Assembly: GCA_016793115.1 (NCBI GenBank)
Contig: JAEUIN010000159.1
Location: 1-51,641, forward strand
Length of the DNA: 51,641 nt
Source: Planctomycetaceae bacterium
GTDB taxonomy: Bacteria > Planctomycetota > Planctomycetia > Pirellulales > PNKZ01
Reading direction: 5' to 3'
A program made the translations under genes and the position numbers. A model generated the notes under the pieces. That model did not search any database. It was not told the origin of the DNA and saw nothing but the letters and a program-made list of their open reading frames with translations. Shown here one piece after another: positions 1-7,904 of the stretch (positions are counted from its first letter, which is position 1; the number at the start of each line of letters is the position of its first letter).

Positions 1-767
1 TGTTCTTCGCTTCGCGCTACGTCGGCGGGCTCTATGTGAACCGCGACCACAAGGGCGATCCCAACGCTCGCCCTCCGTTCGTCGTCGTGCCCGCCGAGAA
101 GCAACGGGCCGCGCTCCAGTTGCTCGGCGAGAAGGTGTTCAGCGACAAGCCGTTCGCGTTCCCGCCCGAACTTTACAATTACTTGGCTTCGACGCGCTGG
201 AACCACTGGGGCGTTCGCGAGCCGGAGCGGTTGGATTTCGCGGTTCACGACGTCATCTTGATGTGGCAACAGCGCGTGCTCGATCAACTCCTCTCGAGCT
301 TGACCTTGAAGCGTTTGCACGATTCCGAGCTTAAGGTTCCGGCGAATCAAGACGTGCTCACCGTCGCCGAGTTGATCGATTCGCTCAGCAAGTCGATTTT
401 TTCGGACCTCGACGGTCTGAAGCCCGGCGACTACACGAATCGCAAGCCGGCGATTTCCAGCGTGCGACGCAACCTGCAGCGAGTTTATCTCAAGCGGCTA
501 AGCAGCTTGGCCCTCGGCCCGCAAGCGTCTTCGAGCTTGTTGGCGATGATGAGCGGCGGTTCCTCGGGCAGCTTGTCATCGAGCGGCAGCGTGCCGGAAG
601 ACGTGCAGAGCCTCGCCTTCGCCGAGTTGATCGAGCTCGAACGGAAAATGGAGAAGGCGCTCGACGGAAAGGTGAAACTCGACGCCTACACGTCGGCCCA
701 CCTGAACGAGTCGCGGGCTCGTATCAAGAAAGTGCTCGACGCGCAACTGACGACCAGCCGCCCGTAA
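1..767 (+). CDS. Zinc-dependent metalloprotease, C-terminal fragment (gene begins left of the window)
   Basis: The open frame runs in from the left edge (codons read from base 3), so only about the last 254 residues are present. The segment GGLYVNRDHKGDP, then a proline-rich run and a helical tail, resembles the C-terminus of the large secreted zinc metalloproteases of the DUF5117/DUF4953 group found in planctomycetes and Bacteroidetes. The HExxH active site would lie upstream and cannot be seen. A GTG at 36 could be misread as a start, but the frame is open before it, so this is a truncated gene and not a short protein. Residues 180-200 form a serine/glycine-rich linker. A 12-bp hairpin follows about 110 bp after the stop. 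Family assignment is by recalled similarity and is moderate. Confidence 0.7.
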   Translation, partial: FFASRYVGGLYVNRDHKGDPNARPPFVVVPAEKQRAALQLLGEKVFSDKPFAFPPELYNYLASTRWNHWGVREPERLDFAVHDVILMWQQRVLDQLLSSLTLKRLHDSELKVPANQDVLTVAELIDSLSKSIFSDLDGLKPGDYTNRKPAISSVRRNLQRVYLKRLSSLALGPQASSSLLAMMSGGSSGSLSSSGSVPEDVQSLAFAELIELERKMEKALDGKVKLDAYTSAHLNESRARIKKVLDAQLTTSRP

Positions 768-877
768 CGGCATACGGCCGCACGGAGCGCCCTCCGCGGC
801 GGTCCCAATTGGCCTGCAAAATCGCCGACTGCGGTCTACCGCAGTAGTGAAGATCGAAGAAAACTTTTCCGCACACG

Positions 878-909
878 CAAGCCGCGCGAGGCCCTTTTCG
901 CGCGGCTTG
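878..909 (+). terminator. Strong hairpin after the metalloprotease gene
   Basis: A perfect 12-bp inverted repeat (878-889 and 898-909) flanks an 8-base loop. It is GC-rich, but no clear T-tract follows (TTGTGTTTCG), so it may be a weak intrinsic terminator or a transcript-end structure. The rest of 768-1033 shows no convincing gene. Confidence 0.5.
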
Positions 910-1033
910 TTGTGTTTCGCCGAGGCGGTTATCCTGGGGCGTGTCGATTCGACGGAGGGCGGCGTTCGCCGGCGGAAGCCTGCGCGGCGGCGAGTTCGTC
1001 GAACTCACGCGCACCCAGCGGAATCGCATTTTC

Positions 1034-1381
1034 GTGAAGTTGATCGTCGCCATTATCCAGCCGACCAAATTGAAGGCCGTTCGCGAGGCGCTCGTGAACA
1101 TCGAGGTCGTCCGCATGACGGCCTGCGACGCGCAAGGCTACGGTCGCCAGCGCGGGCAGACGGAGCTGTATCGCGGCAACGAATACAAGTCGAATCTGCT
1201 GCGCAAGGTGACGCTCGAGATTCTCGTCAACGACGACTTCGTCGACCGAACGCTGGAAACGCTGGCCCATGTCGCCCGCACGGGCCCCGAAGGTTCGATC
1301 GGCGACGGCAAAATCTTCGTGCTCCCCTGCGAGCGCGTCATCCGCTTAAACGACGGAATGGAAGGCCCTGAAGCGGTCTGA
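1034..1381 (+). CDS. glnB: PII nitrogen regulatory protein
   Basis: A 115-residue PII signal transducer. PII trimers bind ATP/ADP and 2-oxoglutarate and control glutamine synthetase, ammonium channels or regulators in the cytoplasm. From the GTG at 1034 the protein begins MKLIVAIIQPTKL, the usual PII N-terminus. The T-loop (residues 36-53) has the TELYRGNEY segment with Tyr51, the uridylylation position, and Tyr46. The C-terminal part has the B-loop-like GSIGDGKIFV stretch and ends GMEGPEAV. The frame is open further upstream to an ATG at 941, which would add 31 arginine-rich residues absent from the family, so I prefer 1034 although its ribosome site is weak. No amtB or glnA is adjacent, so glnB versus glnK cannot be decided. 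Confidence 0.9.
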   Translation: MKLIVAIIQPTKLKAVREALVNIEVVRMTACDAQGYGRQRGQTELYRGNEYKSNLLRKVTLEILVNDDFVDRTLETLAHVARTGPEGSIGDGKIFVLPCERVIRLNDGMEGPEAV

Positions 1382-1450
1382 CCGCGACGGTCGTTTTCGA
1401 TGTTGAGTTCTTGTTGCCGGTTGGACTCCATCGCCTATTCGTCTTAGCTG

Positions 1451-1493
1451 AATAACCGAAAAACCAATAACCGAAAAACCAATAACCGAAAAC
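1451..1493. repeat. AT-rich 15-bp tandem repeat, nearly 3 copies
   Basis: The unit AATAACCGAAAAACC occurs at 1451-1465 and 1466-1480, with a partial third copy at 1481-1493. It lies immediately before the start codon at 1501 and occupies the place where a ribosome site would be expected. It is far more AT-rich than the surrounding DNA. Confidence 0.9.
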
Positions 1494-1500
1494 TCTCTCG

Positions 1501-1860
1501 ATGTCGATCGTCCTACTTTGCAGCGACATGATGTGCATGTCGAAGATCGCAGGCGCCGCGAACCGGGCCGGATATCAGTGCGCGACGGCGATGAGCCCCG
1601 CCGCTCTCGACGACCGGCTTGTCGAAGGCACGCGTTTGGTCGCCATCGATTTGTCGATGCCGGGCTTAGAGCCCAACGTCGTCGTGCCGAAGATTCGCAC
1701 CGCGCTCAAGATTCGACCGCGGATCATCGCCTTCGGCCCGCACGTGCGCGGCGAACTGTTGGAGGAAGCCGAGACGTCGGGTTGCGACGCGGTCTATTCC
1801 AACGGCCAATTCTTCGCCCACCTGCCGGAGCTTTTAAAGCAACAGGTCGACATCGCTTGA
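1501..1860 (+). CDS. Degenerate receiver-domain (CheY-like) protein
   Basis: A 119-residue stand-alone protein with the length and alternating strand/helix pattern of a response-regulator receiver domain. The strand-3 segment LVAIDLSMPG places Asp50 where receivers carry the phospho-acceptor. The usual acidic pair near residue 8-9 is reduced to one Asp (LLCSDMM), the conserved Thr/Ser after strand 4 is replaced (AFGPHV), and the Lys-Pro after strand 5 is Ser-Asn (YSNGQF). It therefore looks like a pseudo-receiver that probably does not undergo the normal phosphorylation switch. No output domain and no neighbouring kinase are present. No Shine-Dalgarno sequence is visible; a short tandem repeat ends 7 bases before the ATG. 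The function is unknown. Confidence 0.7.
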   Translation: MSIVLLCSDMMCMSKIAGAANRAGYQCATAMSPAALDDRLVEGTRLVAIDLSMPGLEPNVVVPKIRTALKIRPRIIAFGPHVRGELLEEAETSGCDAVYSNGQFFAHLPELLKQQVDIA

Positions 1861-1883
1861 AGAAATGCCGAATGGTCGAATGC

Positions 1884-1924
1884 CGAATGCTGAATGGGTA
1901 CAAAACGCTTTCATTCAGCATTCG
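1884..1924. terminator. Inverted repeat between convergent genes
   Basis: A perfect 13-bp inverted repeat (1884-1896 and 1912-1924) around a 15-base loop lies between the stop of the receiver gene (1860) and the stop of the convergent membrane protein gene (1930). GAATGC/GAATGG motifs are repeated several times from 1865. It could act as a bidirectional terminator. Confidence 0.5.
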
Positions 1925-1929
1925 ATCAT

Positions 1930-3177
1930 TCAGCCGTTCGCCGGCGGCGCAGTATCGGCGGACGCCGCGCCGGCAGGCACGACCGGCACGCCCGCCGCGT
2001 CTTTAGTGAGCGGCGGCAGGCCGTACGTTTGGTCCCCTTCATCGACGTGGATCTCGTTGAGTTCGGCCCCGTCGGCGTCGAACCGAAGCAGGAGATATAC
2101 GGCCGAAACCGCCGTCCAAAAGAAGGCGAAGGCGAAGCCGACGACCATGAGCCGAACGGCTCCGACCCAGAAGCGGATCAATTCGGCGCCCCAAAGATCG
2201 GTGCGGCCGAGCGACGGATCGCGGTCGACGACGCGGCGCATCAACTCGTTGCCGCTTCCCCAGCTCACGCTCCAGTGACTCAAGTGAATCACGGTCGTCG
2301 CGAACAACTCCACGACGAACAAGCCGATTAAGCCGAGCACAAGGGCGCAAAGCCCGTAGAACAAGTAGTGCAGAGGGCGTTGGTAGACGTACGAGTAGGA
2401 GCGGCTGATGGCGTCGAAGCCGTCGCTTCCTTCGGCGCTGATCGTGGCATGCATCAGCGGCCAGCCCACGCTCAGTCCCAAAGCGGCCAAGGCCATGACC
2501 GCGCCGCCTAGCAACGCCAGCGGCCAGGCGATGCCCGCCAGCAGCACCGAGGCGCGCATAACGAGACCTAGAAACAGCAGGCCGAGCGTGATGAACAACA
2601 CCGCGGCCAAGGGCAACAGCGGCGCGGCCGAATACGAAATCCAGCGCCGGCCGGCGTGCCCCAACGCCGCGCCGAGCGGAGCCGACTCTTCCCGAGAAAG
2701 CTGCAGCATCGCGCTCCGCGTGAGCGCGCCGCCGAACAGTCCCCAGACGAGCGTCGCCCAGAGCGTGCACAGGACGAGAAAACTTGCCCCCGCGGCGCTC
2801 CGGCTCAGGTGGAAGAATTGGACGACCGGAGTCGTGAGTCGGTGCCAAGGATCAATCACCCCGTCCGTCGGAGGCGCACCCATGTCGGGTCCGGTCGAAG
2901 TTGTCGGACCGAACGCCGAGAGCAAGCCGCCGCGCGAATCGACGCTCGTCCACGGACAGCTGCGATACGACGGAAGCAACGCCGCGAATTCCGGCGACGC
3001 CGCCGAGGAGTAGGCTTGGGCGATCAGCCACCAGCCGAAGATCGTCAACAACACGCCGACAGAAGCCAGCGCCAGCATCCGCACCTGCACCGCGATGCGA
3101 AACACGCGACCGCGCAAAAACCACCGCGCCACATGCCCCCAGGCGACGCCTGCAGGCCGTAGGTTTGAATCCGTCAT
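1930..3177 (-). CDS. Conserved polytopic membrane protein of unknown function
   Basis: A 415-residue integral membrane protein that I cannot assign to a named family. About six or seven hydrophobic segments are visible: one near residues 33-54 (ALASVGVLLTIFGWWLIAQ), a group in the middle third, and one near residue 350 (LMVVGFAFAFFWTAVSAVYL). A loop of about 75 residues after the first segment is probably extracytoplasmic, and the acidic/Pro-Ala tail ends the protein. The motif SRSYSYVYQRPLHYL in the central part resembles planctomycete membrane proteins. The frame extends to 3228, but the ATG at 3177 is preceded by GAGGAG at good spacing. It lies 102 bp after the broken yacG on the same strand and converges with the receiver gene. 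Confidence 0.75.
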   Translation of the reverse strand: MTDSNLRPAGVAWGHVARWFLRGRVFRIAVQVRMLALASVGVLLTIFGWWLIAQAYSSAASPEFAALLPSYRSCPWTSVDSRGGLLSAFGPTTSTGPDMGAPPTDGVIDPWHRLTTPVVQFFHLSRSAAGASFLVLCTLWATLVWGLFGGALTRSAMLQLSREESAPLGAALGHAGRRWISYSAAPLLPLAAVLFITLGLLFLGLVMRASVLLAGIAWPLALLGGAVMALAALGLSVGWPLMHATISAEGSDGFDAISRSYSYVYQRPLHYLFYGLCALVLGLIGLFVVELFATTVIHLSHWSVSWGSGNELMRRVVDRDPSLGRTDLWGAELIRFWVGAVRLMVVGFAFAFFWTAVSAVYLLLRFDADGAELNEIHVDEGDQTYGLPPLTKDAAGVPVVPAGAASADTAPPANG

Positions 3178-3279
3178 AGATGCCGCTCCTCGGTAGCCGC
3201 GGCAAAAATCCTGGCCGCGTGACGGCATTATAGGTCGACGGGGCGGCCTCGCAATGACCGGCCGAAGAGGCCGAGGCCG

Positions 3280-3524
3280 TCATTCGTCTTCTGCGGGCGG
3301 CTCCTCTTCGCCTGATTCGTCGTCGTCGCCGGTCCGCGAGGTCGGAAACGCATAGCGTTCGCCGAGCCAGCGGCCCATGTCGATCTCGCGGCAGCGCGAA
3401 CCGCAAAACGGCATCGTTTCCGCCGTCGTGGACTCAAACGACTTGCGACAGATAGGGCACCGATCGTTTCCGCCGTCGTGGACTCAAACGACTTGCGACA
3501 GATAGGGCACCGAACGACCGCCAC
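3280..3524 (-). pseudogene. yacG: YacG-type zinc-finger protein gene broken by a 50-bp tandem duplication
   Basis: YacG is a small zinc protein that inhibits DNA gyrase. From the GTG at 3524 (AAAGGG upstream) the frame encodes MAVVRCPICRKSFES and then meets a 50-bp direct duplication (3463-3512 and 3413-3462). Fifty is not a multiple of three, so the frame shifts and the existing ORF continues as unrelated arginine-rich sequence to a stop at 3228. If one copy is removed, the reading rejoins at TMPFCGSRCREIDMGRWL and ends AEDE with a stop at 3280. That gives a complete 64-residue YacG with CPIC...CGSRC zinc ligands and the usual acidic tail. As it stands, the second pair of zinc cysteines is lost. 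The break may be a real recent mutation or an assembly error. fmdB ends 28 bp upstream. Confidence 0.85.
3413..3512. repeat. Perfect 50-bp tandem duplication inside yacG
   Basis: Positions 3413-3462 and 3463-3512 are identical base for base. The unit starts ATCGTTTCCG and ends AGGGCACCG. Absence of any divergence implies a very recent event or an assembly or sequencing artefact. Confidence 0.97.
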
Positions 3525-3552
3525 GAACTCAGCCCTTTGCGAGTAGTACCCG

Positions 3553-3858
3553 TTACTTGTCGCCGCTCGATTTCTTGCCGCCGTCGGCTTTGCCGCCGGA
3601 GTCGCTCTTGCTCGTGCTCGCACCGGACGACTCGCCGCTCGGCTTATCCGCCGCGGCGCTCTTTTTATAGCCCTCGCTGCGGTAGTCGGTCTGGTAGAAG
3701 CCGGAGCCTTTGAAGACGATCGCCGCGCCGGTGCCGAATAAGCGGCGGAGTTTCTTCTTCTTGCATTCCGGGCACTTCGTCAGCGGCTCGTCTTTGATCG
3801 ACTGGAACTGTTCGAACTTGTGGCCGCAAGCATCGCACTCGTAATCGTAGGTCGGCAT
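3553..3858 (-). CDS. FmdB-family zinc ribbon protein
   Basis: A 101-residue protein whose first 45 residues form the FmdB/CxxC regulatory zinc ribbon: MPTYDYECDACGHKFEQ, then KCPECKK, giving two CxxC knuckles. The ribbon is followed by KLRRLFGTGAAIVFKGSGFYQTDYR, a segment typical of this family. The C-terminal 35 residues are low-complexity Ser/Lys/Gly/Asp. Its role is not established; many members are called putative regulatory proteins. It lies between grpE (62 bp upstream) and the yacG remnant (28 bp downstream), all on the minus strand, so it is probably transcribed with the chaperone genes. Confidence 0.88.
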   Translation of the reverse strand: MPTYDYECDACGHKFEQFQSIKDEPLTKCPECKKKKLRRLFGTGAAIVFKGSGFYQTDYRSEGYKKSAAADKPSGESSGASTSKSDSGGKADGGKKSSGDK

Positions 3859-3920
3859 GGCGAACGGTTCGTGTTCGGGGTTCTCGGTTTGGAATTCGGC
3901 GTCGGCGGGCGACGTTCGAT

Positions 3921-4448
3921 TTATTCGGCGGCTTTGGAAACGATGACTTGCGCCGGCCGCACGACGCGATCATGCAACTGGTAGCCTTCTTGAGCGACTT
4001 GCAGCACGGTGTTCGCCGGCTGGTCGGCCGACGGTTGCTGCAAGATCGCGGCATGCACGTTCGGGTCGAACGGCTTGCCCAATGCTTCGATCCGCTTCGT
4101 ATTGTGACGCGCCAGCACCCCCTCGAGTTGTTGCGCGACGAGCTTGACCCCATCCAACAACCCGGACGCTTCGGGGCTCTTCTCGGCGGCGGTGACGGCG
4201 CGGGCGATGTTGTCGACGACCGGCAAGAGATCGGCGACCAACGGCATCAAGGCGTATTTGCGTTCGTCGTCCATTTCCCGGCGGAGCCGCTTGCGCACGT
4301 TCTCCAATTCCGCCTGGGCGCGCAGAGCGCGATCCTTGGCGTCGTCGAGCTCCGCCTGAAGCTGCGCCGTCGGATCGACCGTGCCGGCCACGGCTTCGTT
4401 TTCATTCGCCGTCGTGTGCGGCGCGTCGTCGTTCGCTGGTTCGCTCAT
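3921..4448 (-). CDS. grpE: GrpE nucleotide exchange factor
   Basis: A 175-residue GrpE, the dimeric factor that releases ADP from DnaK and restarts its substrate cycle. An acidic, disordered N-terminus (residues 1-30) leads into the long coiled-coil helix (QLQAELDDAKDRALRAQAEL) and the RREMDDERKYA stretch. The C-terminal beta domain carries FDPNVHAAI, LQVAQEGYQLHDRVVRPAQV and VSKAAE, which match the family signature GYxLxDRVLRPAxV. It starts 21 bp after the dnaJ stop and is probably in the same operon. The order dnaJ-grpE with dnaK about 18 kb away is unlike the common grpE-dnaK-dnaJ layout. Confidence 0.95.
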   Translation of the reverse strand: MSEPANDDAPHTTANENEAVAGTVDPTAQLQAELDDAKDRALRAQAELENVRKRLRREMDDERKYALMPLVADLLPVVDNIARAVTAAEKSPEASGLLDGVKLVAQQLEGVLARHNTKRIEALGKPFDPNVHAAILQQPSADQPANTVLQVAQEGYQLHDRVVRPAQVIVSKAAE

Positions 4449-4469
4449 AATCGGTCTCCGTCCTTCCGC

Positions 4470-5627
4470 TTACCTGGCTTTTCCCTCGTTCTCGGCCGAC
4501 GCTTCTTCTTCGCCGGTGAGATAGTCTTTCAGTTTGTCGAAGAAACTCTTGCGGTGCGGGCTCACGTTGGCGTGCTCTTCCTCGGCCAACTCGCGCAGCA
4601 ACTGCTCCTGCTTCTTCGTGAGTTTCGTCGGCACGTCGACGTGCACCTGCACCAGCAAGTCTCCCTTGCCGCGCACGCGCGGATCGGGCATGCCTTTGCC
4701 CTTCATGCGAAATACCGTATTCGGCTGGGTGCCGGCGGGAACCTTGAGCGGTTCCTGGCCGTCGAGCGTGGGCACGTCGATTTCCGCGCCCAGCGCCGCT
4801 TGCGAATAGCTGATGGGCATCGTGCAGATCAGGTTTTGACCGTCGCGCTGAAACAGCGGATGGTCCTTCACGGTGATGAAGCAATAACAATCGCCCGCCG
4901 GGCCGCCGTTGGGGCTCGGATCGCCTTCGCCGGTGATGCGCAGCCGCGTGCCGGTGTCCACGCCCGCCGGAATCTGAATCTCGCGGGCGACGCGTTCGAG
5001 CACGTACCCTTCGCCGCGGCAATCGCCGCACGGGTCTTGGATCACCGTGCCGGAACCATGGCACGACGGGCAAGTGGTCTGCATCCGAAAGATGCCCGTC
5101 GACTGGATCACTTGCCCGCGGCCGCCGCAATAGCGGCACGTTTCCGGCTTGCTCCCCTTGCGCGCGCCGCTCCCGGCGCAGCTTTCGCAGCGCGTATGAC
5201 GCGAGATTTGAATTTCTTTCTTGACGCCGCGGGCCGCCTCGCGAAGTTCAAGCGTCACGTCGGCGCGCACGTCGGAGCCTTGACGACGGCCGCGTCCGCG
5301 TCCGCCGCCGGAACCGTTGAACACGTCGCCGAAAATGCCGCCGAAGGCCTCGAAAATATCGTTGATGTCGCCGAAGTGCGGGGCGCCCCCTTGCGGTCCG
5401 TCGACGCCGGCGTGGCCGAACCGGTCGTAACGGCTCCGCTTATCGGAGTCGCTCAACACTTCATAGGCCTCGGCCGCTTCCTTGAATTTGACGACCGCGT
5501 CCTCGTCGCCCGGATTCTTGTCCGGGTGATACTTGATCGCCAGCTTGCGATACGAAGCCGAGATCTCGCTATCGGTCGCGGTCCGCGACACGCTCAAAAC
5601 TTCGTAGTAATCTCGCTTCGCAGCCAT
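4470..5627 (-). CDS. dnaJ: Type I DnaJ co-chaperone
   Basis: A 385-residue full-length DnaJ (Hsp40) that delivers unfolded clients to DnaK and stimulates its ATPase. The J domain spans residues 5-70 with the HPD motif at 34-36. A Gly-rich linker (GSGGGRGRGR) follows. The zinc-binding domain has four CxxCxGxG-type repeats: CESCAGSG, CRYCGGRG, CPSCHGSG and CGDCRGEG. The C-terminal client-binding domains and dimerisation tail follow (GDLLVQVHVDVPTKLT). All expected parts are present. It lies 157 bp downstream of groEL1 and 21 bp before grpE. A hairpin at 5670-5703 lies in the gap before it. Confidence 0.97.
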   Translation of the reverse strand: MAAKRDYYEVLSVSRTATDSEISASYRKLAIKYHPDKNPGDEDAVVKFKEAAEAYEVLSDSDKRSRYDRFGHAGVDGPQGGAPHFGDINDIFEAFGGIFGDVFNGSGGGRGRGRRQGSDVRADVTLELREAARGVKKEIQISRHTRCESCAGSGARKGSKPETCRYCGGRGQVIQSTGIFRMQTTCPSCHGSGTVIQDPCGDCRGEGYVLERVAREIQIPAGVDTGTRLRITGEGDPSPNGGPAGDCYCFITVKDHPLFQRDGQNLICTMPISYSQAALGAEIDVPTLDGQEPLKVPAGTQPNTVFRMKGKGMPDPRVRGKGDLLVQVHVDVPTKLTKKQEQLLRELAEEEHANVSPHRKSFFDKLKDYLTGEEEASAENEGKAR

Positions 5628-5669
5628 GATTCTCTACCGTATCCGCGCCAACATCCCTGTGATGGCGAA

Positions 5670-5703
5670 ACGGGTCGCTTCCAGTTGCCTGAAAGCGACC
5701 CGT
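5670..5703. terminator. Hairpin between groEL1 and dnaJ
   Basis: An 11-bp perfect stem (5670-5680 and 5693-5703) with a 12-base loop lies about 80 bp after the groEL1 stop and about 45 bp before the dnaJ start. No T-tract follows on the minus strand. It may be a partial terminator or an mRNA processing/stability structure separating chaperonin from dnaJ-grpE expression. Confidence 0.45.
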
Positions 5704-5784
5704 CCGCGTCATTCCATTCTAGGCCGTCGCACTTGAAAAGTGCGGCGACGCTTTTCCGTAGGTCGACTCGGACGTCGCACCGCG

Positions 5785-7401
5785 CTAGCGGACGGCGCCC
5801 TCGATCTTCACGGCCTTGTCTTCCTTGTCGTAGTTGGTCACGAGCGCTTCGGTCGTGAGCATCAGCGCCGAGATGCTGGCGGCGTTGCTCAAGGCGCTGC
5901 GAACCACCTTCAACGGGTCGATGATGCCGGCCTTGTACATATCGACGTATTCGCCGCTGTTGGCGTCGTAGCCGATGTTGGTCGACTTCTGGCTCACTTC
6001 GTCGACGATCACCGAGCCGTCGATGCCCGAGTTGTCGACGATTTGCTTCATCGGGGCCGAGAGGCAGTGCAGCACGATGTCGACGCCGATCCGCTCGTCG
6101 CCCTTGGCCGCGCCGCGCGCCTTCTCGACCGCTTCCTTGCAGCGAACGAGAGCCACGCCCCCGCCCGGCAGAATGCCTTCTTCGACCGCCGCACGGGTCG
6201 CGTGCAGCGCGTCTTCGACGCGGGCCTTCTTCTGCTTCATGTCGGCTTCGCTGTTCGCGCCGACCGAAACGATCGCCACGCCGCCGGTGAGCTTCGCGAG
6301 TCGTTCTTGGAACTTCTCGCGATCGTATTCGCTTTCCGTGGCTTCGATCTGATTGCGAATCTGCTGAATCCGGGTCTGGATGTCGGCCTGCTTGCCCGCG
6401 CCTTGCACGATCGTCGTGTCGTTCTTGTCGACGGTGATCTGCTTGGCCCGGCCGAGGTGCGAGAGTTCGACGCTTTCCAGCTTGATGCCGAGGTCTTCGC
6501 TGATGAACGTGCCGCCGGTCAGCGTCGCCAAGTCGCCCAGCATCGCCTTGCGGCGATCGCCGAAGCCCGGCGCCTTGACGGCGCACACGTTGAGAACGCC
6601 GCGGAGCTTATTGACGACCAAAGCGGCGAGCGCGTCTCCTTCGACGTCTTCCGCGATGATCAACAGCGGCTTGCCCGAGGTGCTCACCTTCTCGAGAATC
6701 GGCACCAGGTCGCGAATGTTCGAAATCTTCTTTTCGAACAACAGGATGTAGGCGTCGTTCAGTTCGCAATCCATCTCCGCCGGGCGGTTGATGAAGTACG
6801 GCGAGATGAAGCCCTTGTCGAACTGCATGCCTTCGACGAGTTCGAGCGTCGTCTCGGTGCCTTTGCCTTCTTCGACGGTGATCACGCCGTCTTTGCCGAC
6901 CTTTTCCATGGCGTCGGCCAAGAGGTCGCCGATTTCCTTGTCGTTGTTGGCGCTGATCGCGCCGATCTGGGCGATCTCTTCCTTCTTCGACACCGGCTTG
7001 GCGATCGATTGCAGGTAGGCGACGGCCGCTTCCACGGCCTTATCGATGCCGCGACGCACGGCCGTCGGGTTGCTCCCGGCGACGATGTTACGCAGGCCTT
7101 CCTTGAAGATCGCGCGAGCCAGCACGGTCGCGGTCGTCGTGCCGTCGCCGGCGACGTCGGAAGTCTTCGAAGCGACTTCGTTCACGAGCTTCGCGCCCAT
7201 GTTTTCGAAGCGGTCTTCGAGTTCCACTTCCTTGCTCACGGTCACGCCGTCTTTCGTCACGGTCGGACCGCCGAACGATTTGTCGATGATCACGTTGCGG
7301 CCGGTCGGCCCCATCGTCACGGCCACGGCGTTGGCCAATTTCTCCACGCCCTTGAGCATCTTCGCCCGGGCCTGATCGTCGAAAAGCAGTTGCTTAGCCA
7401 C
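5785..7401 (-). CDS. groEL1: Chaperonin GroEL, copy 1 (no GGM tail)
   Basis: A 538-residue Hsp60 chaperonin subunit that encloses and folds proteins together with GroES. The sequence is canonical: [19 protein letters not shown] at the start, [11 protein letters not shown] for ATP binding, [15 protein letters not shown] with the catalytic Asp region, and GGGVALVRC. The C-terminus stops at [11 protein letters not shown] and lacks the flexible Gly-Gly-Met tail that most GroELs carry into the cavity. It is the third gene of the groEL2-groES-groEL1 set, 116 bp after groES. A second, more diverged copy lies upstream of groES. Which copy is essential cannot be told from sequence. Confidence 0.96.
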   Translation of the reverse strand: MAKQLLFDDQARAKMLKGVEKLANAVAVTMGPTGRNVIIDKSFGGPTVTKDGVTVSKEVELEDRFENMGAKLVNEVASKTSDVAGDGTTTATVLARAIFKEGLRNIVAGSNPTAVRRGIDKAVEAAVAYLQSIAKPVSKKEEIAQIGAISANNDKEIGDLLADAMEKVGKDGVITVEEGKGTETTLELVEGMQFDKGFISPYFINRPAEMDCELNDAYILLFEKKISNIRDLVPILEKVSTSGKPLLIIAEDVEGDALAALVVNKLRGVLNVCAVKAPGFGDRRKAMLGDLATLTGGTFISEDLGIKLESVELSHLGRAKQITVDKNDTTIVQGAGKQADIQTRIQQIRNQIEATESEYDREKFQERLAKLTGGVAIVSVGANSEADMKQKKARVEDALHATRAAVEEGILPGGGVALVRCKEAVEKARGAAKGDERIGVDIVLHCLSAPMKQIVDNSGIDGSVIVDEVSQKSTNIGYDANSGEYVDMYKAGIIDPLKVVRSALSNAASISALMLTTEALVTNYDKEDKAVKIEGAVR

Positions 7402-7461
7402 GGTATTAAAAGTCCTGTTGGGTTGTTTTGCGGTTGATGTGAACGACGAACGCCTAAATCT

Positions 7462-7515
7462 GAAGGACGAAGAGAGTCAATGCTTCGTCATTCGTCCTTC
7501 GAGCTTCGTCATTCG
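7462..7515. repeat. Short inverted and direct repeats between groES and groEL1
   Basis: A 10-bp inverted repeat (GAAGGACGAA at 7462-7471, its complement at 7491-7500) overlaps a 13-bp direct repeat (GCTTCGTCATTCG at 7482-7494 and 7503-7515). They occupy most of the groES-groEL1 gap. This looks like local repeat expansion and may form an mRNA hairpin. Confidence 0.8.
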
Positions 7516-7517
7516 CC

Positions 7518-7814
7518 CTAGATCACCTTGGCGAGAATGTCGCTCTCGCGGAGGATCTTCACTTCGCGGCCTTCGACTTCGATTTCGGTGCCCGAGTACT
7601 TGCCGTAGATCACTTCGTCGCCGACGGCGACCGACAACGTGCCGCGCTCGCCGCTGTCGAGCAACTTGCCCGGACCGATGGCGACGACCTTGCCGCGTTG
7701 CGGCTTTTCCTTGGCGGCGTCCGGCAACACGATGCCGCCGGCCGTCATTTCTTCGGCTTCTTGCGGTTCGACGACGACGCGATCATCCAGCGGACGAAGA
7801 CTGACCTTAGCCAT
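7518..7814 (-). CDS. groES: Co-chaperonin GroES
   Basis: A 98-residue Hsp10 that caps the GroEL ring. It has the start [17 protein letters not shown], the mobile loop region ([21 protein letters not shown]) that contacts Gro[21 protein letters not shown] and the C-terminal ESDILAKV. It is the only groES in the window and lies between two groEL genes: 90 bp after groEL2 and 116 bp before groEL1. It probably serves both chaperonins. Confidence 0.97.
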   Translation of the reverse strand: MAKVSLRPLDDRVVVEPQEAEEMTAGGIVLPDAAKEKPQRGKVVAIGPGKLLDSGERGTLSVAVGDEVIYGKYSGTEIEVEGREVKILRESDILAKVI

Positions 7815-7904
7815 GTGTGAGATTCCTTAAGCTATGCGTTTGCGAATTTGAAATTGAAGATTGTTGAGGCGTTGCGAGCGAGGCACGACTGCGGCATGCG
7901 ATCT

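Noticed and set aside
1451..1493. Short repeat array that might be a CRISPR
   Set aside because: The units are 15 bp with no spacers and no cas genes are present.
3413..3512. Two direct repeats that might be read as a CRISPR
   Set aside because: There are only two units, they are directly adjacent without spacers, and they are inside a coding sequence; it is a duplication.
3948..5858. A 636-residue open frame on the plus strand opposite grpE and dnaJ
   Set aside because: It is antisense to two certain genes, and its composition (Arg/Ala/Asp/His-rich) is what high-GC DNA gives in a shadow frame.
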